Of a DNA stretch of 43,434 nt, positions 14,634-23,652 are shown piece after piece (positions within the stretch are counted from its first letter, which is position 1; each line of letters starts with the position of its first letter). The notes beneath the pieces were generated by a model that saw only the letters and a program-made list of their open reading frames with translations, had not been told where the DNA came from and made no database searches. Both the position numbers and the translations under genes were made by a program. This stretch comes from Pseudobutyrivibrio sp. (GTDB lineage Bacteria > Bacillota > Clostridia > Lachnospirales > Lachnospiraceae): positions 1 to 43,434 of the forward strand of contig JAIKWH010000072.1 of the NCBI GenBank assembly GCA_024684955.1, written 5' to 3'.

Positions 14634-17111
14634 ATGAAAAAGAAAATTATATCAGTCCTTTTGGCCTTTTTCATGTTTTTCAATATGGGGACCAAGGCCT
14701 ATGCAGCAGAGGCAGGTAGGGGTCAGGAGAGGCCTGAAAATATTGTAAATGAAAATTTCATCCCCAGCAGGTCGGAGATTCCCATGTATTTGTCTCAATT
14801 CTCCAGTTATAAGGGAGAGATGATAAAGGGGATTTGGGCCAAGTTGTTTTATGAGGAACTGACTTTTGATGATGGGAATTACAGGTCATGGTACCAAAAA
14901 TATAATCACGGCATCTCTAAGGATGGCCAGGTGCCGGTCTACTATCTGGCCCTAGGTGGACACTTGGCCCAGGTCCAGTCACAGATTACATATTCTGCAG
15001 GAGACTTTGAGACATTTTTTGGCAATAGCCTAAAGGCTAATCCAGAATTTTTAGGACAGATGTTGGGCCTGCCTGGATATGCACCTCTGGGCCAGGATAG
15101 GGCGGGCAATGAGCTGATGCGACAGGTCATGGTCAATTACCTTTTAGACCCTTGCAAGTACAAGGCCCTGGCAAAAAGAATCGGGGAGATTACCTACCAG
15201 GGTGACTATATAGGAGACAGCAAAACTAGCGATAATAACATTCTCAAGGGAGAAAGTTTTGGAGAATATTCTCTAGATATCTATGTTCTGATGACCCTGG
15301 CCTCCCTCTATGAGGGAGATGGGGATGAGGCCTATCTCAGCGACATCCAGCTGGCATGGCTTAGGTCCTACGAGAGATTTTTATATGATGACTACGTGGA
15401 CAGGGGAGAAAATTCTCTGGCAAGACAATTTCCAAGCATTTATGACCTGATTGCAAGAAGTGTTGATGCATCAAATAATTACAGGGGACTGGGCCAGGAA
15501 TTTTTTGACTATGTGGAGGAATCTGCCCGGGGTGCAGGTAGCTGGCTCAACCAGATTGAGGGAGTGGATATAGAGGGGCTGGATGATTTGTCCTCTAGCA
15601 TTTCGTCTATATTTGATTTTGCAGATGGATACTGCTATGGCCATGAGGACAATTGCAAAAATCATGATTGGTGCCTGGCCGTAGAAAATGGCGGCAGAGC
15701 AAAAAAAATAGACGACTATGCATATTTAATCAGCAAAAGCCCTGAGGCCATGGTCTATATAAAGGCAAACGAGAATACAGCCAAAGCCTACTCTAATCCA
15801 AATTCAAAGGATGGAGGATGGCTGGAAAAATACAATATGCGCCACGGCAGTGACAGCAGCGCTGACCACTATTTTCTCCAGTTAAATATTGTGTCAGGAG
15901 GCAACGGGGAAAATAGGGCCACAGCCCAGTGTGACAGGTGGTCCAGAGATTCTGCCACAGCCAGAACCAGCGCCACAGCCAGGGTTGACCTGACAAAAAT
16001 AGATGCACTTGCCCTGGAAAATTTTGGTGAGGAGATTCTATCCAGGACAGATGCCATAACTGTCTCCATGAATGGAGGCCACTGGACAGGCAGCAGGCTG
16101 CAGACAGGAAATACTGGAGGCGGCTGTATGGCTTCATATAGCAGGGGAGGATACTCTGTATCCAGCGTCACCGGCAATGTGACAAACAGGGTGGTTAGGT
16201 CGGGAAACACCTTTAATATATCTGACCTGAGCCTGGAGGAAAGGGCCAGCGCCGTCATCAGTGTATCCCATTCTGCCACATCCTCAGTGCAGGTAAATGG
16301 CCAGGATGGCAGCGGAAACTACTCTGCCACAGGTATCGCAAAAGTTTCCACATCACCTACGGCTACCCTGTCTGTAAAGAGGGCCAAGTGCTTTCAGGAA
16401 GGTCACGACTGGGCAGGAAAGGTGGACTGGGATGGCTATTTTGAAAATGCCAGCGGGGCTGAGGGCCAGAGGGCAACCATCGCCTATACCTGCAAAAATG
16501 ATGTGTCCCATGTGATCCAAATTCAGGTCCCAGTCACAAGTAAGAGAGAGGGAGACTACATGGTCTACACTGCCAGTGCTGCCCCTTTTGTATATGACAG
16601 CCAGGCAGGAGGATATGACACATATTCAATAAAGATAAATGCTACAAACGGTGATACCAGGGAAAATATCAAACTCCTATCTGGGGACAATGTAAGTGGC
16701 AACACAAGTGATAGCAAAAGATCATCAACACAGGTGTTCCCTCAGGGGTCTGTGTCAAAATACCACTACACCATGGCGGTGGCGAAGGCCGACTTTACTG
16801 TGCAGGCTGGTACCATAAAGGCGGGAGCAAAGAGAATTAAATTTAATGTGTCTGCCAGCGAAGAACTCCATAGCCTGTCAATTAAAGTCTACGATAGGTA
16901 TGGAGAAATCATCGCAGTAAATGATGTTAATGATCCATATTCTTGTTACATAGTTGGCAAGTCAGATGGGCAGCTGAGAGACTGCTATGCTGTGGTCAGC
17001 GCCGTGGCCACCACTCAGCACTTTAATACCAGGGCCTACGCCCAGTGGGAGGATGCGCCAGAGAGCCATGCCACTATAATTGTTAGTTCAATGGATATTT
17101 ATTATAAGTAG
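14634..17111 (+). CDS. Large secreted protein of unknown function
   Basis: The 825-residue protein begins with a clear signal peptide (KKK, hydrophobic core, cleavage after A24 or A25 in AYAAEA). Residues about 40-330 look helical and globular, with many Tyr and Trp. A cysteine/histidine cluster, C334, C341 and C347 in CYGHEDNCKNHDWC, could bind metal or form disulfides. From about 410 the sequence becomes Ser/Thr/Gly rich and beta-like, with C433, C498, C586 and C620 and repeated SATA segments. There is no LPXTG motif, cell-wall repeat or recognised enzyme motif. A ribosome binding site GGGAG precedes the ATG. It sits between a membrane-anchored coiled-coil gene and an acidic secreted protein gene, so the three probably act together at the cell surface. 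Confidence 0.8.
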   Translation: MKKKIISVLLAFFMFFNMGTKAYAAEAGRGQERPENIVNENFIPSRSEIPMYLSQFSSYKGEMIKGIWAKLFYEELTFDDGNYRSWYQKYNHGISKDGQVPVYYLALGGHLAQVQSQITYSAGDFETFFGNSLKANPEFLGQMLGLPGYAPLGQDRAGNELMRQVMVNYLLDPCKYKALAKRIGEITYQGDYIGDSKTSDNNILKGESFGEYSLDIYVLMTLASLYEGDGDEAYLSDIQLAWLRSYERFLYDDYVDRGENSLARQFPSIYDLIARSVDASNNYRGLGQEFFDYVEESARGAGSWLNQIEGVDIEGLDDLSSSISSIFDFADGYCYGHEDNCKNHDWCLAVENGGRAKKIDDYAYLISKSPEAMVYIKANENTAKAYSNPNSKDGGWLEKYNMRHGSDSSADHYFLQLNIVSGGNGENRATAQCDRWSRDSATARTSATARVDLTKIDALALENFGEEILSRTDAITVSMNGGHWTGSRLQTGNTGGGCMASYSRGGYSVSSVTGNVTNRVVRSGNTFNISDLSLEERASAVISVSHSATSSVQVNGQDGSGNYSATGIAKVSTSPTATLSVKRAKCFQEGHDWAGKVDWDGYFENASGAEGQRATIAYTCKNDVSHVIQIQVPVTSKREGDYMVYTASAAPFVYDSQAGGYDTYSIKINATNGDTRENIKLLSGDNVSGNTSDSKRSSTQVFPQGSVSKYHYTMAVAKADFTVQAGTIKAGAKRIKFNVSASEELHSLSIKVYDRYGEIIAVNDVNDPYSCYIVGKSDGQLRDCYAVVSAVATTQHFNTRAYAQWEDAPESHATIIVSSMDIYYK

Positions 17112-17121
17112 GGAGTAAGTT

Positions 17122-17886
17122 ATGAAGAAAAAATTATTATATATTTTCCTGGGGATAGCACTTTTTATTGGAAGCCAGGGAAGAGTTTATGCGGCAACTA
17201 ATGGATTTGAAGAGAATTCTAGACAAGAAACTAATCTAGATACCAATTCAGATTCTATTTTGGAAGCAGATTTAAAAAAGGATTCTCAGGTAAAAGGTGA
17301 TGCTAGCATAGAAGAAAGCCAGACAGAAAATGGAGGAAAAAAAGAAGATTCTTTCATTAGTGATGAAGAGGGAGAGGATATAGGGGATAAAAAGAGTGAA
17401 ATAGGCCAAGAAGGAGAAGTGGCAGAGGATAACTTGAGAGAAACTGAGGGAGAATTGCAAGAAGGATTAGGGGATGAAGAAGAGGAGAATGGAGAAGAGG
17501 AGAATGAAGAAGGGGATGATGAGGAGACTCAAAATAGGAGGAGCAGAATTACCATAAAGTTTATGGACTGGCAGGATGTGGTTGTAGACTTGGATGGCCA
17601 GACTTTTGTTCTGGAGGAGGCAGGGTCCTATATGGACTTTGGTGGGGTATCCCTTTCCTCTTCCATGGGAATCCCGGTTTCAGATTTTATTGCAGCAGGA
17701 AAAAGTGACAGCCAGGAATATTCTTATTTAAAATCGGTTATTCCCTACGACTATCTCAATAGTTTTGACAATGTAGAGGAATTCTATAGGAAAGTATCTG
17801 CCTGCGGAGAATATATTCCCTCAGACCTGCAGATTACTATCTATATTAAAAATGAGAATATAGAAACAATGGAGATTGATTTCTGA
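17122..17886 (+). CDS. Secreted acidic low-complexity protein of unknown function
   Basis: This 254-residue protein has a signal peptide (KKK, hydrophobic core, cleavage near A24 or A25 in VYAATN). The mature N-terminal half, about residues 27-140, is dominated by Glu, Asp, Gly and Lys, and is probably disordered and strongly negative. Residues about 140-254 form a compact domain starting RSRITIKFMDWQDVVVDLDG, with alternating hydrophobic residues that suggest beta strands. GGGAG lies before the ATG, 10 bases after the preceding gene. The acidic half could bind Ca2+ or coat the surface. No family was recognised. Confidence 0.75.
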   Translation: MKKKLLYIFLGIALFIGSQGRVYAATNGFEENSRQETNLDTNSDSILEADLKKDSQVKGDASIEESQTENGGKKEDSFISDEEGEDIGDKKSEIGQEGEVAEDNLRETEGELQEGLGDEEEENGEEENEEGDDEETQNRRSRITIKFMDWQDVVVDLDGQTFVLEEAGSYMDFGGVSLSSSMGIPVSDFIAAGKSDSQEYSYLKSVIPYDYLNSFDNVEEFYRKVSACGEYIPSDLQITIYIKNENIETMEIDF

Positions 17887-17901
17887 TAATATAGACAATC
17901 A

Positions 17902-17925
17902 CCCCATAATTAGTGGTTAATGGGG
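17902..17925 (+). other. Stem-loop after the three-gene exported cluster
   Basis: CCCCAT (17902-17907) pairs with ATGGGG (17920-17925), with further pairing possible inside. It lies 16 bases after the stop codon but lacks a T run, so it may be a weak terminator or an mRNA end-protecting hairpin. Confidence 0.4.
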
Positions 17926-17997
17926 CATAAATAGCAACTTGCTACAAAAAGTTATAAAAAGTAGGGAGATGTTTATAGAAAAAATGAATGTAACTAT

Positions 17998-18054
17998 ATA
18001 GACTTTTCACAAATACATGCTATACTAAAACTCGCGACTGGTCTCAAAACCAGT
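17998..18054 (+). promoter_or_regulatory. Extended -10 promoter and leader hairpin of the secreted hydrolase-like gene
   Basis: TATACT at 18021-18026, preceded by TGC, is an extended -10 box; the -35 region (around 17998-18003) is weak. The leader then forms ACTGGT-ctcaaa-ACCAGT (18037-18054), close to the expected 5' end. Such 5' hairpins are known to protect abundant mRNAs. Confidence 0.5.
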
Positions 18055-18083
18055 GCATACTTATAAAAACATGGAGGAATCGT

Positions 18084-19661
18084 ATGAAAAGTTTTAAAAG
18101 GCTTGCTAGTTTAGTTCTTGCCCTTGCTTTAGTTGTTACCTTCTCCCTTTCAGGAATGGGCACAATGACAGTAGAGGCAGCAAAATCTTCAGGAGTTGCA
18201 ATCGGTGGCGTTTTGATTCAGGGCGCAAACGTAGTTGTTGCTTCTTCAGGAACAGCAGCATCTGATGATGGTTTATATCACCTTGTTGCAGCTGACATGG
18301 TAGCACCTGCACAGTCTGGTGCTGATGTGGCTCAGGTTCCAGTTTCAGCCAATGCTAATTTTACAGCACCACTTAACAAGGCGGCTGCTAATTCATTATT
18401 ATTTAAAAAGTTTACAGTATGTGTTATGAGAGGCGGAGCCCTTACTCCTGTTTCTAATAGCATGTTTATCACAAATCCAGAGGCATGTGCTACATACAAC
18501 GCAGCACGTATGGACTACAGCAAGAAGGGTATCCTTCCTGCCCTGGAGAGTTACAGACAGCATGGTAATGGTCCAAAGGTCCTTGGATGTACACAGGTTA
18601 TTTTGACACTTCCACTTTCTTGGATTTCTTATGGCTCAGGTGTTCCTTACCAGTACAATGGCAAAACAGTTAACTTTGAGACAGCAAGACTTTCAGGATT
18701 TGATTATTCTATTAGAAGATACAACCAGCTTGGTTGCCAGGTTACACTTGTTGTAGCTGCTGACCAAAATGCTCAGACCCAGTTCCTTAGCCCATATGCA
18801 TTAAAAGGTCTTGGAACAGCAAACTGGTATGGTATGAATGGTGCAACAATGGATGGTCTTGACCTCCTTGGTGCAGCAGGCGCCTTCCTTGCAGAGAGAT
18901 ACTCAGGTGCTACAGGACATGGCCAGGTTGACAACTTTATCATCGGTAACGAGGTAAATGCTTGGAGACAGTGGAACTACATGGATTGTGGCAACATTGA
19001 CAACTATACACAGCAGTATGCTAATTCATTTAGAATGCTTTACAACGGTATCAAGTCTGGTAACGGATCTGCAAATGTATACGTTTCACTGGATCAGCAG
19101 TGGGCAAAAGCAGGTGGCGGATTCTACCCAGGCAAGACTCTTCTTACAAAGTTTAACGATGATATCCGCTCAACAGGAAACATTGACTGGAGAGTTGCAA
19201 CACACGCATACAGCGTACCTTTGACAAACGCTATGGCATGGGCTCCTACAAAGAATCTTACCCACAGCCAGTCATCACCATTTATCTCTGTACAGAATCT
19301 TGAGGTTCTTACAGATTTCCTCAGCCAGCCATCATTCCTTTCACCATCAGGTGCAGTCAGAACTGTCAAACTGTCTGAGCAGGGATGGACATCTCTCACA
19401 GGAGAGCAGTACCAGGCAGCATCAATTATCTTTGGTTACATGGCTGCTATGAAGAATAGCCACGTTGATGGATTTATCCTTTCTCGTGAGTATGACGAGA
19501 ATGTTGAGATTGCTCAGGGTCTTGCAAATGGACTTAGATCAACAAACGATGTTCCAAAACTTTCATATACATGGTATCAGAATGCTGACAGCCCTGACAT
19601 TCAGGCTCAGGCTTCTGCAGTAGCAGGTGTTGACTTCAACGCATTGCTTCAGGTTAGATAA
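18084..19661 (+). CDS. Secreted glycoside hydrolase-like protein (GH-A/DUF5722-like)
   Basis: The 525-residue protein has a signal peptide ending near A32 or A33 (VEAAKS). The mature part resembles a TIM-barrel glycosidase of the GH-A type: FIIGNEVNAW places E290 where the acid/base sits after beta strand 4, and KLSEQGWTS places E432 where the nucleophile sits after strand 7. VATHAYSVP and GFILSREYDE are also compatible with a barrel. The DUF5722-like label is from memory. No carbohydrate-binding module, sortase motif or SLH repeat is present, so it is probably released. Codon choice differs from the flanking genes (more GTT, CTT and ACA, few CTG or GTG), like the BMP lipoprotein gene, which suggests high expression. 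Substrate is unknown. Confidence 0.7.
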   Translation: MKSFKRLASLVLALALVVTFSLSGMGTMTVEAAKSSGVAIGGVLIQGANVVVASSGTAASDDGLYHLVAADMVAPAQSGADVAQVPVSANANFTAPLNKAAANSLLFKKFTVCVMRGGALTPVSNSMFITNPEACATYNAARMDYSKKGILPALESYRQHGNGPKVLGCTQVILTLPLSWISYGSGVPYQYNGKTVNFETARLSGFDYSIRRYNQLGCQVTLVVAADQNAQTQFLSPYALKGLGTANWYGMNGATMDGLDLLGAAGAFLAERYSGATGHGQVDNFIIGNEVNAWRQWNYMDCGNIDNYTQQYANSFRMLYNGIKSGNGSANVYVSLDQQWAKAGGGFYPGKTLLTKFNDDIRSTGNIDWRVATHAYSVPLTNAMAWAPTKNLTHSQSSPFISVQNLEVLTDFLSQPSFLSPSGAVRTVKLSEQGWTSLTGEQYQAASIIFGYMAAMKNSHVDGFILSREYDENVEIAQGLANGLRSTNDVPKLSYTWYQNADSPDIQAQASAVAGVDFNALLQVR

Positions 19662-19678
19662 TCATTTTAATCATTAAG

Positions 19679-19705
19679 GCGCCAGGATTTCCTGGCGCTT
19701 TTTTT
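19679..19705 (+). terminator. Intrinsic terminator after the secreted hydrolase-like gene
   Basis: GCGCCAGGA (19679-19687) pairs perfectly with TCCTGGCGC (19690-19698) and is followed by seven T residues. The direct loop is only two bases, so the innermost pair opens. Confidence 0.92.
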
Positions 19706-19753
19706 AATGGGAGGAGAGGGTTTACTGCTATAAAAAAATTTTTTAAAAAGTGT

Positions 19754-19785
19754 TTGACAAATGGAATAGGTTAGTATAATATAAT
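19754..19785 (+). promoter_or_regulatory. Strong sigma-A-type promoter of a small RNA unit
   Basis: TTGACA at 19754-19759 is followed by overlapping -10 candidates TATAAT (19775-19780), TAATAT (19777-19782, 17-base spacing) and TATAAT (19780-19785). Transcription would start about 19787-19792. No open reading frame lies between this promoter and the terminator at 19883. Confidence 0.75.
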
Positions 19786-19786
19786 C

Positions 19787-19919
19787 TTAGTTAGAGATAA
19801 CTAACACACAGAAACGTTTACTTCGATTTTCTCAAATTCCTCACCTGGTTTTTTGAGAAAAGTTTCTAGACTCCTTTTTACAACTCCCAGGCATGCCAAA
19901 GCCTGGGAGTGTTTCTTTT
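19787..19919 (+). ncRNA. Candidate small structured RNA with its own promoter and terminator
   Basis: A strong promoter just upstream and a strong terminator at the end define a transcript of roughly 130 bases. It contains a hairpin TTAGTTA-gaga-TAACTAA (19787-19804) with a GNRA-type loop, a second hairpin TTTTCTCAAA paired with TTTGAGAAAA (19827-19861) with a 15-base loop, and the terminator stem. No ribosome binding site with a start codon is visible. The downstream valS leader has a separate promoter at 19933, so this is not simply part of the T-box leader. It does not match 6S, SRP, tmRNA or RNase P RNA by eye. If the transcript starts a few bases late, the first hairpin would lose its foot. 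Confidence 0.55.
19883..19919 (+). terminator. Intrinsic terminator of the small RNA unit
   Basis: ACTCCCAGGC (approximately 19883-19892) pairs perfectly with GCCTGGGAGT (19901-19910) around an 8-base loop, followed by GTTTCTTTT. Confidence 0.88.
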
Positions 19920-19932
19920 GGGAATTTGCTTA

Positions 19933-19961
19933 TTGAAACATAATTTAAATTTTGTTATCAT
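19933..19961 (+). promoter_or_regulatory. Sigma-A-type promoter of valS
   Basis: TTGAAA at 19933-19938 and TATCAT at 19956-19961 are separated by exactly 17 bases. The start would be near 19968, at the 5' end of the T-box leader. Confidence 0.7.
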
Positions 19962-19967
19962 AAATGG

Positions 19968-20206
19968 AACAAATGCCATGATGAAGAGGAGTAGACAGAC
20001 CTCGCCTTGTAGAGAGGGTCATTCACCGGCTGAAAGGTGACCTAAGGTAGAATTGTTGAAGGTAGCTTCGGAGCAGGTGGTCAACAAAACGCAATAGCGT
20101 ATAAACCACCCGAGTCGTTCCCGTAAGGAATAAGATAAGAGACAAATGCAGGTGGTACCGCGATTATTCGCCCTGCGTACGTATTTTACGTGCGCAGGGC
20201 TTTTTT
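19968..20206 (+). promoter_or_regulatory. T-box riboswitch controlling valS
   Basis: The leader has the near-invariant T-box AGGTGGTACCGCG at 20150-20162, a GAGGAGTAGACAG purine segment at the base of stem I, several hairpins in the stem I to III region, and a terminal stem-loop. Uncharged tRNA-Val would pair with the specifier codon and with the TGG of the T-box, blocking the terminator and allowing valS expression. The specifier triplet could not be placed with confidence; GTA in the 20046-20064 region is a candidate. The valine identity comes from the downstream gene. Confidence 0.93.
20170..20206 (+). terminator. T-box-controlled terminator before valS
   Basis: A 14-base stem begins GCCCTGCGTACGTA (20170-20183), has a TTT loop, and closes with TACGTGCGCAGGGC (20187-20200) with one G-U pair. 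Six T residues follow. Confidence 0.92.
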
Positions 20207-20230
20207 ATTGTTTAGAAAGGAATTAAAAGG

Positions 20231-22879
20231 ATGAAAGAATTGGCAAAGACATACGATCCAAAAGGTCTAGAGGAAAGACTTTACAAAAAGTGGGAAGACA
20301 ATGGCTATTTTCATGCTGAGGTAGACCGCAGCAAAAAACCATTTACTATTGTTATGCCACCTCCAAATGTTACAGGACAGTTACACATGGGCCATGCCCT
20401 TGATAATACAATGCAGGATATTCTCATCAGATATAAGAGAATGCAGGGCTATGAGACTCTCTGGCAGCCAGGCACAGACCACGCTGCAATTGCCACAGAG
20501 GTAAAGGTTATTGAGCACCTCAAGGACCAGGGCATTGATAAAAATGACCTAGGCCGCGACGGCTTCCTGGAAAAATGCTGGGAGTGGAAAGAGGAATACG
20601 GCAATCGTATCATCAACCAGCTGAAAAAGATGGGTTCATCTGCTGATTGGGACCGAGAGAGATTCACCATGGATGAGGGCTGCTCAAAGGCAGTTGAGCA
20701 TGTATTTGTAAAACTCTATGAGGAGGGATACATCTACAAGGGCAAGAGAATCATTAACTGGTGTCCGGTTTGCCAGACCTCTATTTCTGATGCCGAGGTT
20801 GAGCATGAGGAGCAGGCTGGTCATTTCTGGCACATGAAATACGAGATAGTTGGCGAGCCTGGCAGATATGTTGAGTTTGCTACTACCCGTCCTGAGACAA
20901 TGCTGGGTGATACAGCCATTGCTGTTAATCCAAAGGATGATAGATACAAGGATATAGTTGGCAAGACAGTTATGCTGCCATTTATGAACCGTGAGATTCC
21001 TGTTATCGCCGACGAATATGTAGATATGGAATTTGGTACAGGTGTTGTAAAGATTACACCTGCCCATGACCCTAATGATTTTGAGGTTGGTAGAAGACAT
21101 GACCTGCCTGTTATCAACATTCTCAACGACGATGCAACCATCAATGAAAATGGTGGAGAATTTGCAGGCATGGACAGATACAAGGCCCGTGAAATCATCG
21201 TAAAGAAAATGGATGAGATGGGACTCCTTGTTAGAATCGAAGACCATACTCACAATGTAGGTACTCATGACAGATGTGGCGCTACTGTTGAGCCAATGGT
21301 AAAGCCACAGTGGTTTGTTGCCATGTCAGAACTGAGAAAGCCGGCCATCGAGGCAATCCACAATGGCCAGTTGGAGTTTGTACCTAGAAATTACGAAAAG
21401 ACATACCTCCACTGGATGGAAAACCTCCGTGATTGGTGTATCTCTAGACAACTTTGGTGGGGACACCGCATTCCTGCATACTACTGCGACGAGTGTGGCT
21501 GGACATTTGTAGGCAGCGCTGATGATGTACCAGACGTTTGCCCTAAGTGTGGATGCACCCACTTCCACCAGGATGAGGATACATTGGATACCTGGTTCTC
21601 ATCTGCCCTTTGGCCATTCTCTACACTGGGCTGGCCAGAAAAGACAGAGGAGATGGATTATTTCTATCCTACTAATGTCCTTGTTACAGGTTACGATATC
21701 ATTACATTCTGGGTTAGCCGTATGGTATTTTCTGCTTACAAGTGGACAGACAAGAGCCCATTTGAAAAGGTTCTCATCCACGGACTTGTACGAGATAGCC
21801 AGGGCCGCAAGATGTCAAAGTCCTTAGGCAACGGTATTGATCCACTGGAGATTATTGAAAACTACGGCGCTGATGCCCTTCGTCTCACCCTTATCACAGG
21901 TAATGCACCTGGCAATGATATGCGTTTTTACAATGAGCGTGTGGAGAATAGCCGTAACTTTGCAAACAAGGTATGGAATGCATCAAGATTTATTATGATG
22001 AATCTGGCAGACAATCAGGTTACAAAGCCTGCCCAGTCAGACCTTGCTACAGAGGATAAATGGATTATTTCTGCAGTGAACACTTTAGCCAAAGATGTCA
22101 CTGAAAATATGGATAAATATGAACTTGGTATCGCTGTTCAAAAAGTTTATGATTTTATTTGGGACCAGTTCTGCGATTGGTACATCGAAATCGTAAAGCC
22201 TCGCATGTATTCAGAGGAGTATACAGCCAGCAAAAATGCTGCCCTATACACAGCAAAGACCGTGCTTATCAATGCACTTAAATTGCTTCACCCATTTATG
22301 CCATTTATCACAGAGGAAATTTTCTGCACATTGCAGTCAGAGGAGGAGACTATCATGCTTTCAGCATGGCCTGAGTATGATGCTGCTCTGGATTTTGCTG
22401 CTGATGAGACAAAGGTTGAGGGTGCAAAGGACGTTGTTCGCGGCATGAGACAGTTGCGCACAGACATGGATGTTCCACCTTCAAAGAAGGCTGCCATCCA
22501 CATCGTTTCAGAGGATGCTGCTGTCAGAGCAATGTTTGAGGAGATTACTCCAATCTTTAAGACTCTGGCTGGTGCAACAGAGGTATTTGTACAGGCTGAC
22601 AAGGCTGGTATTTCTGATGATGCAGTATCAGCAGTTATCCCTAATGCCACTCTTTTTGTACCACTGGAGGACCTGGTAGATTTCGAAAAGGAAAAGGAAC
22701 GCCTCACAAAAGAAAAAGAAAAACTTGAGAAGGAACTTGCTCGTTCTCGTGGAATGCTTTCAAATGAAAAATTCATGAGCAAGGCCCCTGAGGCAAAGGT
22801 TGCCGAGGAGCGTGCAAAACTGGAGAAATATGAGCAGATGATGGCTCAGGTAGAGGCCCGTTTGAACTCAATGAAGTAA
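20231..22879 (+). CDS. valS: Valyl-tRNA synthetase
   Basis: This class I synthetase charges tRNA-Val. The 882 residues show the HIGH-type motif HMGHAL (about residues 57-62), the editing domain with [12 protein letters not shown], the KMSKS motif near residue 534, a zinc-type segment CDECGW...CPKCGC, an anticodon-binding domain, and a C-terminal coiled coil ([17 protein letters not shown]...). Length is normal. AGAAAGGAA precedes the ATG. Expression is controlled by the T-box leader. The stop overlaps an upstream ATG of the next frame (TAATG). Confidence 0.98.
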   Translation: MKELAKTYDPKGLEERLYKKWEDNGYFHAEVDRSKKPFTIVMPPPNVTGQLHMGHALDNTMQDILIRYKRMQGYETLWQPGTDHAAIATEVKVIEHLKDQGIDKNDLGRDGFLEKCWEWKEEYGNRIINQLKKMGSSADWDRERFTMDEGCSKAVEHVFVKLYEEGYIYKGKRIINWCPVCQTSISDAEVEHEEQAGHFWHMKYEIVGEPGRYVEFATTRPETMLGDTAIAVNPKDDRYKDIVGKTVMLPFMNREIPVIADEYVDMEFGTGVVKITPAHDPNDFEVGRRHDLPVINILNDDATINENGGEFAGMDRYKAREIIVKKMDEMGLLVRIEDHTHNVGTHDRCGATVEPMVKPQWFVAMSELRKPAIEAIHNGQLEFVPRNYEKTYLHWMENLRDWCISRQLWWGHRIPAYYCDECGWTFVGSADDVPDVCPKCGCTHFHQDEDTLDTWFSSALWPFSTLGWPEKTEEMDYFYPTNVLVTGYDIITFWVSRMVFSAYKWTDKSPFEKVLIHGLVRDSQGRKMSKSLGNGIDPLEIIENYGADALRLTLITGNAPGNDMRFYNERVENSRNFANKVWNASRFIMMNLADNQVTKPAQSDLATEDKWIISAVNTLAKDVTENMDKYELGIAVQKVYDFIWDQFCDWYIEIVKPRMYSEEYTASKNAALYTAKTVLINALKLLHPFMPFITEEIFCTLQSEEETIMLSAWPEYDAALDFAADETKVEGAKDVVRGMRQLRTDMDVPPSKKAAIHIVSEDAAVRAMFEEITPIFKTLAGATEVFVQADKAGISDDAVSAVIPNATLFVPLEDLVDFEKEKERLTKEKEKLEKELARSRGMLSNEKFMSKAPEAKVAEERAKLEKYEQMMAQVEARLNSMK

Positions 22880-22893
22880 TGGAGGAATTGGAA

Positions 22894-23559
22894 ATGGATG
22901 TAAAGAATATTTTAAGCAAGTGCGACCACACCTTACTTGGTGTGGACGCTACATGGAATGACATAAAGGCCATCGTGGATGATGGCATGAAGTATGACAC
23001 TGCCTCAGTTTGCATCCCTGCTAGTTTTGTAAAGCAGGCTGCAGACTATGTTAAGGAGCAGGGCGGACATCTGCCAATTTGCACAGTTATTGGATTTCCT
23101 AATGGCTATGCGACAACTGCTTCAAAATGTTTTATGGCAACTGACGCTGTAAACAACGGAGCAACAGAGGTTGATATGGTTATCAATGTGGGCTGGGTCA
23201 AGGAAGGCAGATATGATGACGTGCTTGCTGAAATTAACGCAATCAAGGCTGCCTGCAATGGCAAACTTTTAAAGGTCATTATTGAGTGCTGCCTGCTTAC
23301 AGATGAGGAAAAAATCAAGATGTGCCAGGTTGTTTCAGAGTCAGATGCAGAGTATATCAAGACTTCTACTGGATTCTCAACAGGTGGAGCAACATTTGAT
23401 GATATTGCTCTCATGGCAAAGCATATGACAAATGGAAAACTGATCAAGGCAGCAGGTGGTATCGCTTCCCTTGATGATGCTCAAAAGTTCCTGGACCTGG
23501 GAGCATCTAGACTTGGCACAAGTAGAGTTGTAAAGGCAGTAAAGGCTTTGGAGAAATAA
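22894..23559 (+). CDS. deoC: Deoxyribose-phosphate aldolase
   Basis: This enzyme splits 2-deoxyribose 5-phosphate into glyceraldehyde 3-phosphate and acetaldehyde in deoxynucleoside breakdown. It is 221 residues from the ATG at 22894, chosen because GGAGG sits eight bases upstream; the earlier ATG at 22879 overlapping the valS stop has no such site. Family motifs include KCDHTLLG, the [10 protein letters not shown] segment, [11 protein letters not shown] and the Schiff-base lysine in YIKTSTGF. It follows valS directly and may be partly co-transcribed, but it fits better with cdd and the nucleoside importer further down. Confidence 0.96.
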   Translation: MDVKNILSKCDHTLLGVDATWNDIKAIVDDGMKYDTASVCIPASFVKQAADYVKEQGGHLPICTVIGFPNGYATTASKCFMATDAVNNGATEVDMVINVGWVKEGRYDDVLAEINAIKAACNGKLLKVIIECCLLTDEEKIKMCQVVSESDAEYIKTSTGFSTGGATFDDIALMAKHMTNGKLIKAAGGIASLDDAQKFLDLGASRLGTSRVVKAVKALEK

Positions 23560-23652
23560 ATAGTAAAATCAATGAAAAAATGGTGAAAATTATATATTTT
23601 AATACCGAATTGAAATATAATCTAAGGTGATAAACTAAAGGAGCTTATTACT

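Noticed and set aside
17902-17925. CCCCAT/ATGGGG hairpin as a strong terminator of the exported cluster
   Set aside because: No T run follows, so it is listed only as a stem-loop.
20684-21268. 194-codon minus-strand frame opposite valS
   Set aside because: It lies fully inside valS, whose motifs are complete there. Nothing supports an antisense gene.
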